From positions 1,825,501-1,889,500 of the forward strand of contig JALIGW010000016.1 of assembly GCA_023053685.1 (NCBI GenBank): a stretch of 64,000 bases of DNA. The letters are read 5' to 3'. Position numbers and translations under genes: made by a program. The DNA comes from Diadophis punctatus similis (taxonomy: Eukaryota > Chordata > Lepidosauria > Squamata > Dipsadidae). The notes under the pieces are model-generated. The model did not search any database. It was given only the letters and a program-made list of their open reading frames with translations, and was not told the origin of the DNA. This document shows positions 11,536 through 23,290 of the stretch, one piece after another (within the stretch, counting starts at the first letter, position 1; the number at the start of each line of letters is the position of its first letter).

Positions 11536-11789
11536 GCCTATGGTATCTCCAACAAATGATGTAATAAATACTGCATAGATCTGTTAGACAGCAAGGCTGG
11601 ATAATGTTAACAAGTCTTTTTTCCCTTGCAAAAGTTTTGCCAGCCACCATTCTAAAACTGAGTAGAAAATGATCTGTTCATAACAATGTAACTGCAGAAA
11701 AATCTTTCATTGTCATATCACTATCACAAGTTGAATGGAATACTGAGAGAAACAGACAGACAGACAGAGACTGACTGACCAAGACCGAC

Positions 11790-11935
11790 TCACCTTGGGC
11801 CAGTCATTTTCAGCACAACTCTCCTCAATGGGTGGTTGTGGTGAAAATAGGAGGAGGAAGGTGTGTTGGATATGTACACCGCCTTGAGTGATTCATAAAA
11901 ATAATAAAGGTGGAATACAAATTTAAAAAAAAAGA
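11790..11935 (+). mobile_element. CORE-SINE/MIR-like 3' half
   Basis: The order GGGCCAGTCA, GGTTGTGGTGAAAATAGGAG, CGCCTTGAGTGATTCATAAA, AATAATAAAGGTGGAATA and an A-rich end matches the 3' half of the MIR-like SINEs of squamates. A minus-strand copy with the 5' half is at 42736. The head is missing here. Confidence 0.6.
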
Positions 11936-11959
11936 TAATGTGTCCTGCTACATGCATAC

Positions 11960-12273
11960 CAGAGGTGGGTTCCTGCCGGAGCTGTCCAGTACATAGCTCC
12001 GGTAGGGAGCGGCTGATTGCGCAATTTGCGTGCAACCGCTCCGGAGACCTCTCTGCCGGTCCGTCCGCGTGTCGCCATCTTTTTCGGTGAATGTTTGGGC
12101 GATTTTGCTTCTGCACATGCACGGAAGCAAAATCTCACCGAAATCTCACGCGCACATGCATCCACTAGCGAGATTTCAGCAAGATTTTGCTTCCACGCAT
12201 GCGCAGAAGCAAAATCGCACGAGGTGGCACACGTGCAGCACACCGGCACCGGTAAGTAAGCAACCCGCCCCTG
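11960..12273. mobile_element. hAT MITE, family C (short form), copy 2
   Basis: The 314-bp element runs from CAGAGGTGGGTTCC to AACCCGCCCCTG. Perfect 8-bp duplications ATGCATAC lie at 11952-11959 and 12274-12281. The body has inverted blocks (GATTTTGCTTC and GAAGCAAAATC). The short form at 50195 is its closest relative. Confidence 0.92.
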
Positions 12274-12281
12274 ATGCATAC

Positions 12282-14470
12282 GTACAAATAAATAAAATTT
12301 AAAAAAAACCAATGTATCCTGCTACTACGTAGGATTGGCTGGGTGAGTGGTGGGTAGGCGACGGTGGATCCCGTAAGATAAAATGCTATGGTAACCCAGA
12401 TATCACTTTGGCTAGTTCAGAAAGTGATTATGTTATTCAACAAATGGAAGGAACTCTATCTCTACAATATCTATCCGGATTCAGCAGCAAACACTTGAAT
12501 TTGGCAGACTATTCAATGAATCTTCTGGTCAGTGAAATGAATTATTATTGATTACCTCTCTTCTCTCCTTGGTAGATAATCACTAAAGAATCAGCATGGA
12601 ATGGAGAAATGTAGGTTCAAATTTTTATCCAGTTGTGAACTCACTGAGTCACATCCTCTTAGCACAACCTCATTGCACTCTTATAAAGAAAAAGAAAGTG
12701 TGCTGACAGAACATACAAGCTACACTGAGTCTTTGAAAATAAGCTATAGAGATAGACAGGCAGTCAGAAAGATGCATAAATATTTATCATATTCATTGAT
12801 GAGGATTTCAGTCTGAATCTGCCTGAAATTCCCTGATTCAATTCAGGATTTTTCCTTTGGCTAAAAATTATGCACATCCCTAACCCCATTTTAAATACAA
12901 ATAATATAATTGAGCAAAATATGTTTTAACCAACACAGGGGAGGGGTCAAGAATAAAAAAAACTAAGAATCAGAGGAAGCATAATCAAAAATTTAAAACA
13001 TGTATGAACGTACTGCATGCCTCAATAGTTTAAATTAAAATTTGGCAATAATAAATTATCCATTTGACCAGTGAATTATTTTTATTTATTTATTTATTTA
13101 TTTATTTGCTGTTCTTATATGCTGCCCTACTCCCTGGGGACTCATTATCAAGTCAATTATCAAGTCAAAATTATCAAGTCAACTTTATTTTGCATATGGA
13201 ACATATATTCAGACCTTGCTTGGACATGCACTAGGTTATTCTTATCAGATATTTGAAATTATTGCTTTCAGAGGCTAAGAATCACATGCATCAAGTTAAA
13301 TGTCTGGTTGCCCATCTAGCTTTCTCATACCTGGTATATTTCATATCTTTTTAGGGGTTTAGCCCACAAAATTTCTAGTGACATTCTAAGACATCAGGCT
13401 AGAGGATGCTGAGAAAATCCAAAGAGTATTCTTAGCTACAAGTCTAACAATACAACATTTTCAACCTTTGAAAGAAGAAAACAAAAGAAACGTAATAGAT
13501 GAAATATGGAAAATGGTTTCCAGGGAGTAAATGGAAATAAAACATTTCTTCAGAAGTTTTAAATCACATTAAAAATGAATGAAATTGAGCTATAAAAGAA
13601 AGTTGTCAACATGCATAAATAGTATGCAACACAACAGCATACATACTGTAACTCTGTAAAACAGATATTGAAACAATATGCTGATAATATTACAGGATAA
13701 AGTTTATGAATCATCTACTGCATAGGTCTTTCTTGGGTAGAATTTGCTGGTTGCTGAGAAGCAAACGACGTCATTAGACAGAACTGTCAATTTTTCTCTC
13801 TAAGGCTCATTTCATTATTATGGAGCAAGCCCTGAATCCAGGTTCAGCTAAAAGCCACAGACAATGTTGTCTTTGGAGAATGGACATGTATGATGGTGTG
13901 CATTTCAAGCACCTATTTCCTATTAGTCATCCTTACTAGTGATGGTTACTATTACTTCTCAAACTATACATTTAGATTTTTTGCTTTGGAAAAAAAAAGC
14001 CCTTAAGCACTCAGTACTAATTTTATTATTTTCTATTTACACCATGTTGCATTATGGACTTGTGATGTAAATTATAGAAGATCCTCAATGTAAGATACCT
14101 ATGTTTGTACAGACATTTTTCTGTTAATCAATATCATCATTTCTCCTTTCTAATTAATGACATGAATTCTTTTGGTTTTCATTTTATTCTGCATAAAACA
14201 GTATTGACATTTCTGTAAAAATGAAAAGATGTGACATGTCCTAAACATATATATTTTAATAGTATTTTATTACTTTTAGTTGTAGAGCAGAAACATGTAA
14301 ATTCACAAGAGATTTTCTGTGGTGGTGAGCTAATTGAAATGTAGGGTGTGACTCTCATTCACATATATCCTATGCAGCTGCCCATTTATCTTGGATATAC
14401 TGAATGCTTTATTGTTTAGAATTTATGGCAGAATAAAGTACAGAAATCTTAAAAAGGACTGGGTGTCTAT
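12282..14470. other. Mostly unassigned; short L2-like tail
   Basis: No gene is supported. (TTTA)n at about 13079-13110, followed by TATGCTGCCCTACTCCCTGG, is an old minus-strand L2-type tail. The rest (12282-13070, 13180-14470) holds no repeat that I can name. Confidence 0.4.
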
Positions 14471-14680
14471 GGAGATTCTCAGTCATCCAGGTCATGGTTG
14501 TCCCTAAGGTGCTTTTTCACGAGGCAACTGGACTTTCAGATTTTTCTTTGAAGACATTTCGCTTCTCATCCAAGACAGCTCTGAGCTGAAGAAGCTTATT
14601 GGAGGAGAAGCGAAACGTCTTCAAAGAAAAACCAGAAAATCCAGTTGCCTCTTGAAAAAGCACCTTTAGGAAAAAAGGAC
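14471..14680. mobile_element. Penelope-like element 3' ends in inverted arrangement
   Basis: The left half is the reverse complement of the Penelope-like 3' region seen in plus orientation at about 41470-41585 (GAGAATCTCCATAGAC, AAAGCACTTTTGGGACAACC). The right half repeats the same sequence in plus orientation (GCGAAACGTCTTCAAAGAAA, CAGTTGCCTCTTGAAAAAGC). The centre is near 14577. Penelope-like elements often end in such inverted partial copies. Confidence 0.8.
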
Positions 14681-15095
14681 TGAGTATTTCTGGCAACACC
14701 AATTGTTGCTAATTAAGAATACACTTCATACTGATGAGTATGCTCATATCCTTCGGTTTTCAAAAAAGTAGTTCATATTTAGTTCATCTTTTTATTAATC
14801 CACATATTATCACAGAAAGTACAAATTAGTTTGGTTGGCTTGAAGATATGGCTCAAAATAAATTCTGCCTGTTCTAGGTACAACCTGGTCTAACTGATTC
14901 CTTCCTTGCATCTATATCTTTAAACAACTGAATTATTGGTAGAGCTTAGTAAATTAAAACACATTCCCAGATTGTGAAAAGCATCTCCTGTTGATTTTTA
15001 CAGATTGGTTTATGTCAAAGACACTGAATCAGCCAAAAACAATTTTTTCCCCTTCAAACTGCTAGGAACACTAAATATCCCATTCCTGAAATAAA
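14681..15095. other. Unassigned sequence
   Basis: No gene or repeat is recognised in this AT-rich stretch. Confidence 0.35.
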
Positions 15096-15100
15096 TTGTG

Positions 15101-15515
15101 TGTCAGGGTTCCAAATAGCATCCAAAATTAAATCAGAGTCAAAGCAAAGTATTCCTCAAAGTTCCAATTTATTAGCAGAGCCATGTTGGCACATCTGGAA
15201 GAAACCCGAATCTGAAGTCCCAGGGGTTTCTCTACCCAGTTGAAAGTTCAAATCCTTGTCCCCACACCCCCAAGTCCATCACATTGACCAATCTTCATCT
15301 GCCAACTTGGCAGAAACTCCCATCTCCTTCCGTGCAGGTGCAGGAGTGCAAAGACAAAGGATGACATTGACAATCTAGAAGGAATTTGTTATGGCTACAT
15401 GCAGACATCCCCCATGCAATTACCCCTCCCAAATTCCCACAGCAAAGAATACATTTTAAAATAGCATAAAGTGTGGCAGGCCAAAGACCCCAACTAAAAT
15501 GGCTTTGGCCTGACA
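15101..15515 (-). mobile_element. Solo LTR with 5-bp target duplication TTGTG
   Basis: The 415-bp unit starts TGTCAGGGTTCC and ends GGCCTGACA, with TTGTG on both sides (15096-15100 and 15516-15520). On the minus strand an AATAAATTGG polyadenylation-like motif lies about 80 bp from the end, so minus is the likely transcription direction. No internal coding sequence is adjacent. Class (ERV or Gypsy) is not determined. Confidence 0.8.
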
Positions 15516-15839
15516 TTGTGGCTTGATTACATAGAATACAAATCAGATCTCAGTAGACAGCATGAAGAACTTCAAATTCAGTAAAACTTTAAGGGCTGCT
15601 TAGTGGTGCCACCTTTTTTCAGTCTGCCATATTTCTTGGTTTTATTAGTAATGGCCAGATGGCTGTCACAGATGGAAAATAAAAGTAACAGCAGGGGATG
15701 CTGAGAACAGTAAATAAATTCCTAAGAAAAATTAAGACAGCTGATGCATACAATGAGCATTGGGTAGGAGAAAGAATTTAGATAAAATCCTAACACTGCT
15801 ACGATACACAGTACACATCTTTGGTTTTTAGGTTTTCAG

Positions 15840-16020
15840 GCCTCCCAAGCAGCTTATGGCATTTACTGATTTTGGTTATTTGAGAGGCTAAGCAGGATCA
15901 ATCTTGATTAATAATTATTTGGGAGATTATTTGAAAATTCCAGAGCAATTGGTTAGAGTGGGAAAGTAGAAGAAGGTGGCAATGGCAAACCAATTCCACA
16001 ATGCTGCTCAGATTGAATAT
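15840..16020 (+). mobile_element. Possible 5S rRNA-derived SINE (5S-Sauria type)
   Basis: GAGAGGCTAAGCAGGATCA followed by GGTTAGTACTTGGATGGGAG-like sequence (here AATTATTTGGGAGATTATTT) parallels the 5S rRNA internal promoter. The spacing is right, but box C is eroded. AAGGTGGCAATGGCAAACC follows, as in reptile SINE bodies. Its age and erosion keep confidence moderate. Confidence 0.5.
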
Positions 16021-16099
16021 TGTCAAAAGTCAAACTCAAGGGCATCTTTGCCTTTACATTTTCTGAAGCTTCTGTTTTTCTGTAGAGTAAGCATTTCTG

Positions 16100-16560
16100 T
16101 ATTTGATCAAAGAATTATAGAATTGCAATGAACTATTGAGGCAATGAGTCTAATTTGCACACTCAGCACAGCAAACATAGGGAGATTTCTTTCATCTTTG
16201 TATGAAGAGAACCATTAAGAAAGAGCTTATCACTTTGCTAGGTATTTTGTTTCAGTGTTAGTTTTTTGTAACATTTAATTAGAATCTGCTTTCCCCATGA
16301 AACTACTATTCCACCACCTGCATTCTGGGCTGGTAAGAGAACAAGTCACAACTTTCTTCTATGTGCTTCATGCTATCGCATCAAGTACCTGATGAGCACC
16401 ATCAAGTTCCTTTTAAGTCACATTTTTTCCACAGTGAAACATAGTAGTTGTTCAGACACTTCTAATAAGTCATCCTAACCATCCTCATTGCCTTCTTTGC
16501 ACCCATTCCAGATCTCTCTGAATCATTAAAGTGTGATGCTCAGCAGTCACCATACTACTA
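16100..16560 (-). pseudogene. Old CR1 LINE 3' fragment
   Basis: The minus strand reads roughly G-GAKKAMRMVRMT, like the VQRRAMRMVR block of CR1 RT. The left edge has ATTCTATAATTCTTTGATC on the minus strand, resembling the ATTCTATGATTCT tail of amniote CR1. It is far more decayed than the other CR1 copies here. Confidence 0.5.
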
Positions 16561-16655
16561 GAGATTTTCTTCTCTGGATTAAATTGAATTTCTTACCTGA
16601 TAGAGGTCATACACTGGAGAGATGCTACTTGATCAAGATGGGAAGCCAAATGGAA

Positions 16656-16729
16656 ATTTATTTATTTATTTATTTATTATTTTATTTATTATTTTATTTA
16701 TTATTTTATTATTTTATTATTTTATTATT

Positions 16730-16820
<91 letters not shown>

Positions 16821-16822
16821 TT
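16656..16822. repeat. (TTTA)n / (ATTTT)n tail array of the L2 copy
   Basis: A 167-bp array of TTTA units with an irregular ATTATTTT start. It continues the 3' end of the minus-strand L2 at 16823-18140. Frames reading LFIYLFIY through it are not genes. Confidence 0.95.
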
Positions 16823-18140
16823 GCATTTGTATGCCGCCCACTCCACAGAGACCCTGGGCGGCTCACAACAGTAAAAATTCACATGCAACAACAAATATAA
16901 AAAGCATTAAAAACAATAGATATTAAAACATTTCAAAACATTAAAAACCACAATTAAAAAACCCATACAATAAATCATTCATGGGGCCAAGAGTGATCGG
17001 TGTTGTATTAAAATCATTGGCCCCAGGCCTGTCAACAAAGCCATGTTTTTACTGCTTTTCTGAAGGCTGGCAGGGTGGGAATAATGCGGATCTCAGGGGG
17101 TAGTGTATTCCAGAGAGCCGGTGCTGCCACAGAGAAGGCCCTCGTTCGTGGGCCCGCCAGCTGACATTGTTTGGCTGACGGGACCACCAGCAGACCAACT
17201 CTGTGGGCTCTAATCGGTCTTAGGGAGGTATGTTGGAGAAGGCGGTCTCGGAGGTAAACTGGTCCTAAGCCATGTAGGGCTTTAAAGGTAATCACCAACA
17301 TCTTGAATTGCGCTCAGAGACCTATAGGCATCCAGTGCAGTTCGCGAAGGATGGGTGTCACATGGGTGTATCTAGGGACACCCATCACCACACGCGCCGC
17401 CACATTCTGCATTAGCTGCAGTCTCCGAACGTTCTTCAAGGGTAGCCCCATGTAGAGTGTGTTGCAATAGTCAAGACGTGAGGTAACAAGGGCATGAGTG
17501 ACTGTAAGTAGTACCTCCCGGTCCAAGAAGGGACGCAACTGGTACACAAGACAAACTTGTGCAAAGGTCCCTCTAGCCACAGCTGTTAGATGTTGGTCTA
17601 ATTTTAGCTGTGGATCCAGAAGGACCCCCAAGTTGCGAGCCCGTTCTGAGGGGATCAAATTTCCCCTCCCCCAGAACCAAGGAGGGACAGATGTCAAAGT
17701 CCTTGGGAGGCAGCATCCAAAGCCACTTGGTCTTGTCCGGGTTGAGTTTGAACCTGTTAACCCCCATCCAGACCCTTACAGCATCCAGACACCGGCACAT
17801 CCCATCAACTGCCTCACTGAATTGGCATGGGGTGGACATGTACAGCTGAGTATCGTCAGCGTACTGTTGGAACCTCACTCCATGCCTACGGATGATCTCA
17901 CCCAATGGTTTCATGTAGATATTAAAGAGCATAGGGGAAAGAATCGACTCCTGAGGAACCCCACATACGAGGGGTCTCGGGGTCGACCTCTGTCCCCCAG
18001 CCAACACCAACTGTGACTGGTCAGAGAGATAGGAGGAGAACCACCGCAGAAAGGTGCCTCCCACTCCCATCTCCCCAAGCCGTCGCAGAAGGATACCATG
18101 TTCAATGGTATTGAAAGCCGCTGAGAGGTCAAGTAGCATA
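16823..18140 (-). pseudogene. L2-clade LINE, RT C-terminal two thirds and 3' UTR
   Basis: Minus-strand frames together cover the L2 reverse transcriptase from motif A onward: LLDLSAAFNTIEHGILL, WFSSYLSDQ, CGVPQESILSPMLFNIYM, then YADDTQLY (the catalytic YxDD), NPDKTKWL, RLDYCNTLYMGLP and the end block RAFSVAAPALWNTLPPEIR. A frameshift near 17600-17700 and another near 17310 break the frame; the GVPQG glycine is E here. The 3' end has GCCGCCCAGGGTCTC-like sequence before the TTTA tail. It is 5'-truncated at about 18140. A second L2 3' end is at 62713. Confidence 0.9.
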
Positions 18141-19585
18141 TATGAAATATATATGACTCGACAGAAAAAACGTGTGTGTGTGTATGTTTTCTAAGTAATC
18201 TTAGAAGCTATATCATTATAAAATATAATTTTATATTTTCTTCTATAATGAATTGTAATTGGTCTCTATGTGCATGCATGCATGTGTATATGTGTGTAAG
18301 TTTCATGTTAAAAGTCTTAGAAATGACTTGTACTTAGAAAGCCTCACAAAACAGCAAAGACTCGCCCTAGAAAATTGCTTTGTAGGTATGAGCTATCAGG
18401 CTTTGAAGGAAAAGAATGTGTAGCAGCTGACTTGCTTTTATATGAGAATGGGTAACCTCACTGCATCCCCCATCCAACACTTGCTTCAGTTAAAAAAAGC
18501 CCCTAGTTGACTTCAAGGGGAAATGGCTGAGTCATTTCATCAAGTCGATTATTAGAACAAAAGCCCAATCTACAAGTCATTTCAGATTGCAAAATATTAC
18601 TCTGCTTAAATAAATTACCTTCTCTTCCTTTATTGTACTCAGAAGTATCTTCTTGACTTAATTCAAACACAACAGAGCAAAAAAAATCAATTTCCATTAA
18701 ATAACCTATCTGTTGGTTACATGTAATTATTCTCTTTTCTTTATGAAAAATACAGCATTTTGGTTAACACAAGGTAGAAACAAGGTAGAAGTCTTGAGCA
18801 GCCAGCAGCATAATTCCAACTCTGAAATCCTATCAGGATGAACATATCTGGAGACCCAAACATTGAAAGCATTTGCTTGCAGCTTCTGGCCATCTGATCA
18901 AGTTATTTTCTGGGTGACTTTGCTATCAAACATTGTAAGGGGACAGCGGTGTTAGTCCATGGTGGCAAAAAAATCATAAGGAGTTTGATTTCACCCTTTT
19001 CTACCAACACATTTTATAAAAAGGCATACACTTTCATACCATCAAGTTCCTCCTGACTTTTTGCCATCAGAAGTGAGATGACAACAGAGAAAAGTTACTT
19101 GACTGCAGAGATCCATTTGTAGAAGTGCATGTAGGGTTTCTATTAACCATGACCTTTAGATATCTTTACTAGGATTGTACATGCTTCAAAAACAATTTGG
19201 CAGAAGTGCTTAAAATCTTGCACAAACATCTGCTTGAAGAGTCACTTAACTGAGCTGCTCTTAACAACGTGGCACCTTTTTCAGCCTTGCATAGAAGCTT
19301 GGGAAAAACAGACAAGATGCTTTAATGACTACCAGGCAGGTGCTATGCTCATTCAAAGTATGAAGCACGTTTGAATCAGTTTTGAAGAGTGCACAAGTCT
19401 AATATTTACCCGTTTTAATTGACTTTGCTGTTTTATTGCAGTTTTTCTAGCTGTAGTTTTATTGACATTGTATTTAATGTGAATGTAAACTGTCTTTAAA
19501 TTAACTAAGAAAGGACCGTATATATTTCAAAGTAAATAAGGGCAAGGGAAATAAGAATGTCTAAGACTAGCCACTCTCAATTATG
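18141..19585. other. Unassigned sequence
   Basis: About 1.4 kb without a recognised gene or repeat family. There is a short TG-rich stretch near 18168-18300. Confidence 0.35.
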
Positions 19586-19593
19586 CTCTAGAA

Positions 19594-19692
19594 CAGGGGT
19601 CTCCAACAATGTTCCCTCTAATTTTTTTTGATGTGAGCGGAAAAGTATAGTGTCTGAGCAGCACGTTTTCTTCCATGAGCACCTGAATTTCT

Positions 19693-19779
<87 letters not shown>

Positions 19780-19811
19780 ATTCATTCATTCATTCATTCA
19801 TTCATTCATTT

Positions 19812-19842
<31 letters not shown>

Positions 19843-21034
19843 AATTTATTTTATTTATTTACTTGTTGCATTTGTATGCCACCCAACTCCCAGAGGACTC
19901 TGGGTGGCTTAACAACATTTGCAAATATAAAATATAAAAAAAACATTAAAACAGATAAAAAATTAAAAAACTCATACATGCCCTTTTATGGCCGAGGACA
20001 TTTGACATTTCATGACTGAGGTCATTTTCACAGATGTCACCCAAGACAACAACGAAATCAGTGTTATCTGAAACTCAAAGTCCTTGGATGGGGGAGCCTG
20101 AAGCACTTCTTTGCACGTGGAACTGAACAGAGTCGCATCAGAGACTTTGGAGAAAGGGGCGGGGGCCGGAGGGGGGAATCCTAAGGAGGAGGCTGGGAAA
20201 GAAGTGATGTCACCTGCTCCTAAACAGAAGGTTGAGGGGCTGGGGTGTGTCTTTATACATTTGCTAATGAGACGCACACCCCCTTTTAAAAATAAATAAA
20301 TAAATCTCCCTTTCCAGTGGGTTAGAGAATTCATGCACAATGTAGCATTGCCTACAAAGGAGGTTGGTACCTCTGTCTGGAAAAAGGGGAGGGGATGGTT
20401 TTATTGCAATCCTAGAAGTGTGAGGGTGGGGGTGGGAGAAAACCCAGGGGGCTTATCCCCAACACAGAAACAGCTCGTTTTTGAAAGGATGCAGATGGAA
20501 CAAGACCACAACAGAAACCAGTGAAAAGATCACCCCAATTCTTTAGTTATTTACAGATGTTATTTCTAGCCCTCTCCTTCCCAGTCAAGTAAGCCCTCGC
20601 TTCCCACACCTCCTTTCCCTCATTTGTAGTCTCAAAGCAGGAGGCAAACGGGGAGGGGGAGGGTGGAGGAAAGAGATTTCTTTTATTCTTGCTGATTGTC
20701 CCTAATCTGTTTTCTCTCCCAGAGCATCCTGGGACACGTAGTTCTCCATCCAAGCATTCCTTCGACATACGCCAATAAGAAACTTCCATTCCCATCAGGA
20801 AACACAAAATCTTTTTAGCCTCCTGCCTAATTCCCCCCAACTGCTCCTCCCACCGAGCCCAAACTGCACTACAGATCAAAAGTCCTGCGCTGCAGTTGGC
20901 TGTCGCCTGCGCGGCTACACAGCTACACAGCTTACAGGGAGAAACTGTAAGAACTGTGGACTTCAATTCCCAGAATTCCTCAGCCAGGAAGTGAAGCCCA
21001 CAATTCTTAAAGTTGCTAAGGTTGGAGACCCCTG
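19594..21034. mobile_element. Composite hAT unit, 1,441 bp, family A termini
   Basis: It begins CAGGGGTCTCCAAC and ends GTTGGAGACCCCTG. Perfect 8-bp duplications CTCTAGAA (19586-19593, 21035-21042) match the hAT preference nTCTAGAn. The last 90 bp are the palindromic family A end. The interior holds an L2-type 3' tail (19680-19980), a GC-rich block (20090-20250) and about 700 bp of unknown sequence with no transposase motif. It may be a deleted longer hAT carrying a later L2 insertion. Confidence 0.8.
19691..19980 (-). mobile_element. L2 3' tail with (TTTA)n and (ATTC)n arrays
   Basis: (TTTA)n runs to about 19777, then (ATTC)n to about 19808, then (TTTA)n again. TGTATGCCACCCAACTCCCA follows, the reverse complement of an L2 3' end like that at 16823. 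It lies inside the hAT unit. Confidence 0.8.
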
Positions 21035-21042
21035 CTCTAGAA

Positions 21043-22336
21043 ACTCTGATGCCAGCTACTAATTAGCATGATTTTTCCTTACGATATGTGTGCTGGATAA
21101 CATGCACAAAATCAAGTCAAAATTATTGTTATTATTATTTGGAACTAATTCAAGCTACCGAAGAAGAAAAGACTGCAGCTCCTAGCACAGGAGATTCATT
21201 AGTTATGTTGATAAAAAAATAATAATATAAAGCTGTTTAACCTCTGCAATGTGCATAACTTCTCCGTACCCAAAGACAGTCAGGAGCAAGGAATGAAATG
21301 GTAGCCATTTTTTTTCAAACAAAGTTTCTTCTTCCTTTGGAGGGCCTAGCTGTGAAGGAAGAAGAGTCCTTTTAATTGCAAAATTGTTTCTCACCAGAGA
21401 CTACAACTCTGCTTGCTTGCCTACTGTTATCACTGCTACTACCGTTTGCATTTATCACAAGCAAAAGCAGCCACTGAACCCCTAGCAATACTAGCATTTG
21501 AAAGTGTTAGTGTCAGTGAAGAAAGATGAAGAGCCCCACAATTCCTGAGGTCCAGGAATTCAGAATATTCCGAATACTAAACATCTTTTCTTTTTTCTTA
21601 AATGCACAAATAGGCCCATGAACACAGAGCCTTAGCAGAAATACTATCCGATTTCTGTTAGAAAACACTAACAAACATACAGAAAAGAGAAAGGAAAAAT
21701 GCAAAATCAATTGCTGGTAAAGGAATGTATAAAAATTGTGAGTGTCTTCATGTTAGGAAGGGGAACTTGGGTGGGAGATTCAATGGCAGATGATCCTCCG
21801 AAGGAAGCGTGACCATAACTTCCTTTATCCTGGCAATATCACTTGTCTGTTTCATGAGGCAAGTGCTAAAATTGGGTGGGGCACAGGGGATTCGAAACCA
21901 GAGCCGTATCACCTGCATTAATGATATCCTACAGGTTGCAACCATCAGTACAGTGTTTTATACTGCCAACATATCTTTGTGTTACAAAGGATGGCAGAGG
22001 GTTAAAAAATCTAAAAATAAATTAAAAAATACATCAGAGGACAATTCCTGTATTTCTAATATGAAAAGGGATTATGGATGTTGTATTACAGTATATCTAG
22101 AAGACACTAAGTTGGGGACTGCTTAGATCAATATTTTGCATCCTTGATCACTTCTAGCAACAAAGATTCCACTTCAGAATTTTCAGCAATGGCCCTGCAA
22201 GGCGGGGAATTCTGACTATTTATGTCCCCAGAATTGGAACTGCCAGTGTTGGGAAGCCCTGGGTCAAACCGTTACATTCAGCAGTATGTTATTCTTTTCT
22301 GGATTTTTCTGGATTAAACAAGAGATTGAAAATACA
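21043..22336. other. Unassigned sequence
   Basis: No gene is supported. Near 22200-22260 there is a short trace of an AATTC-containing miniature. The rest is unassigned. Confidence 0.35.
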
Positions 22337-22458
22337 TGCATCCTATTACCCCAATTACAGCAGGCAGTACAACATAAGATAACTCACTTCCAATTTATGC
22401 ATCCTATTACCCCAATTACTGCAGGCAGTACAACATAAGATAACTCACTTCCAATTTA
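22337..22458 (+). repeat. 61-bp tandem duplication
   Basis: Two head-to-tail copies (22337-22397, 22398-22458) of a 61-bp unit beginning TGCATCCTATTACCCC. They differ at about one position, so the duplication is recent. Confidence 0.95.
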
Positions 22459-22482
22459 TGAGATATAGTTAACTTCCAGACT

Positions 22483-22998
22483 CAGGTTTGTGGATGGTTG
22501 TTTTGTCTCTCCATTATTCCACTTTCTCACATCAGATGTTGCAATGTTATGAGCTGACCCCCAATACCTTCTTAATTATTATTTTATATTATGAGTGGGC
22601 AATCCATAATCTTCAGGATACATATGTCCAGAACAAAGGTCATCAAAATTGCTCTATAACAGAAGAAGAAAGCAGTGGCAAAGACTGCGGGCAAAAACAT
22701 AATATTTTTCTCAATGACAGGCAACCGTTTGAGTCCCAGAACTTACACACAAACTCACATTCATCTGTCATGACCTCCAACCCCTTGCTCATAATCACTG
22801 CATTCCTCTTCTGGTACGGAGCAATTTTGAAGGCCTTTGTTCTGGCAGCATGTGTCATGAAGATTATGGGTTGTCCACTCATAATATAAAATAATAATTA
22901 AGAAGGTATTTGGGGCCAACTCAAAACATTTTGTTCATCTACCCAATTTGATGTGACAAAATGGAATAATGGACATAAAACTATCATCCACAAACCTG
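22483..22998. mobile_element. Palindromic (foldback) element, unnamed
   Basis: An inverted repeat with arms of about 200 bp. CAGGTTTGTGGATG at the left pairs with CATCCACAAACCTG at the right; the best match is CTTAATTATTATTTTATATT (about 22571-22590) with its complement near 22880-22900. The arms are roughly 75-80% similar by eye, and the loop is about 100 bp. Frames through it are by-products of the symmetry. No target duplication is visible. Confidence 0.75.
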
Positions 22999-23120
22999 GG
23001 GGCAGCAGAATATGTTAGATAGAGGAGGGAAAACCATACAGCACATATTTCTGTAACTTTCTGTATAGTCTTTCCTAAGACAACTGATACATTTTGCCTA
23101 AGAGTGGAATAATCTGGAGA

Positions 23121-23250
23121 CTATCTATCATCTACCTATCTACCTATCTACCTATCTACCTATCTACCTATCTACCTATCTACCTATCTACCTATCTACC
23201 TATCTACCTATCTACCTATCTATCATCTATCTATCATCTATCTATCTCGT
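23121..23250. repeat. (CTATCTAC)n / GATA-type microsatellite
   Basis: About 12 copies of an 8-bp unit, GATAGGTA on the minus strand, end in CTATCTATCATCTATC. It belongs to the GATA-rich class that includes snake Bkm repeats, though pure GATA runs are short. Confidence 0.93.
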
Positions 23251-23290
23251 ATTTAGAAATTGGCGAAGACTATGTGCTATTTGTAAACTT

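Noticed and set aside
16533..16900. Frames rich in LFIYLFIY, also at 19650-19937
   Set aside because: These are (TTTA)n tails of L2 copies, not membrane proteins.
17498..18016. Plus-strand 172-codon frame
   Set aside because: Antisense to the L2 reverse transcriptase, which has the YADD motif on the minus strand.
20547..20966. 139-codon minus-strand frame in the hAT unit
   Set aside because: No hAT transposase motif (dimerisation domain, DDE residues) could be seen. It may be chance.
22488..22889. 133-codon frame across the palindrome
   Set aside because: No motif is seen, and a mirror frame occurs on the other strand because of the inverted repeat.
23121..23250. CRISPR-like regular repetition
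   Set aside because: The units are 8 bp with no spacers: a microsatellite in a vertebrate genome.
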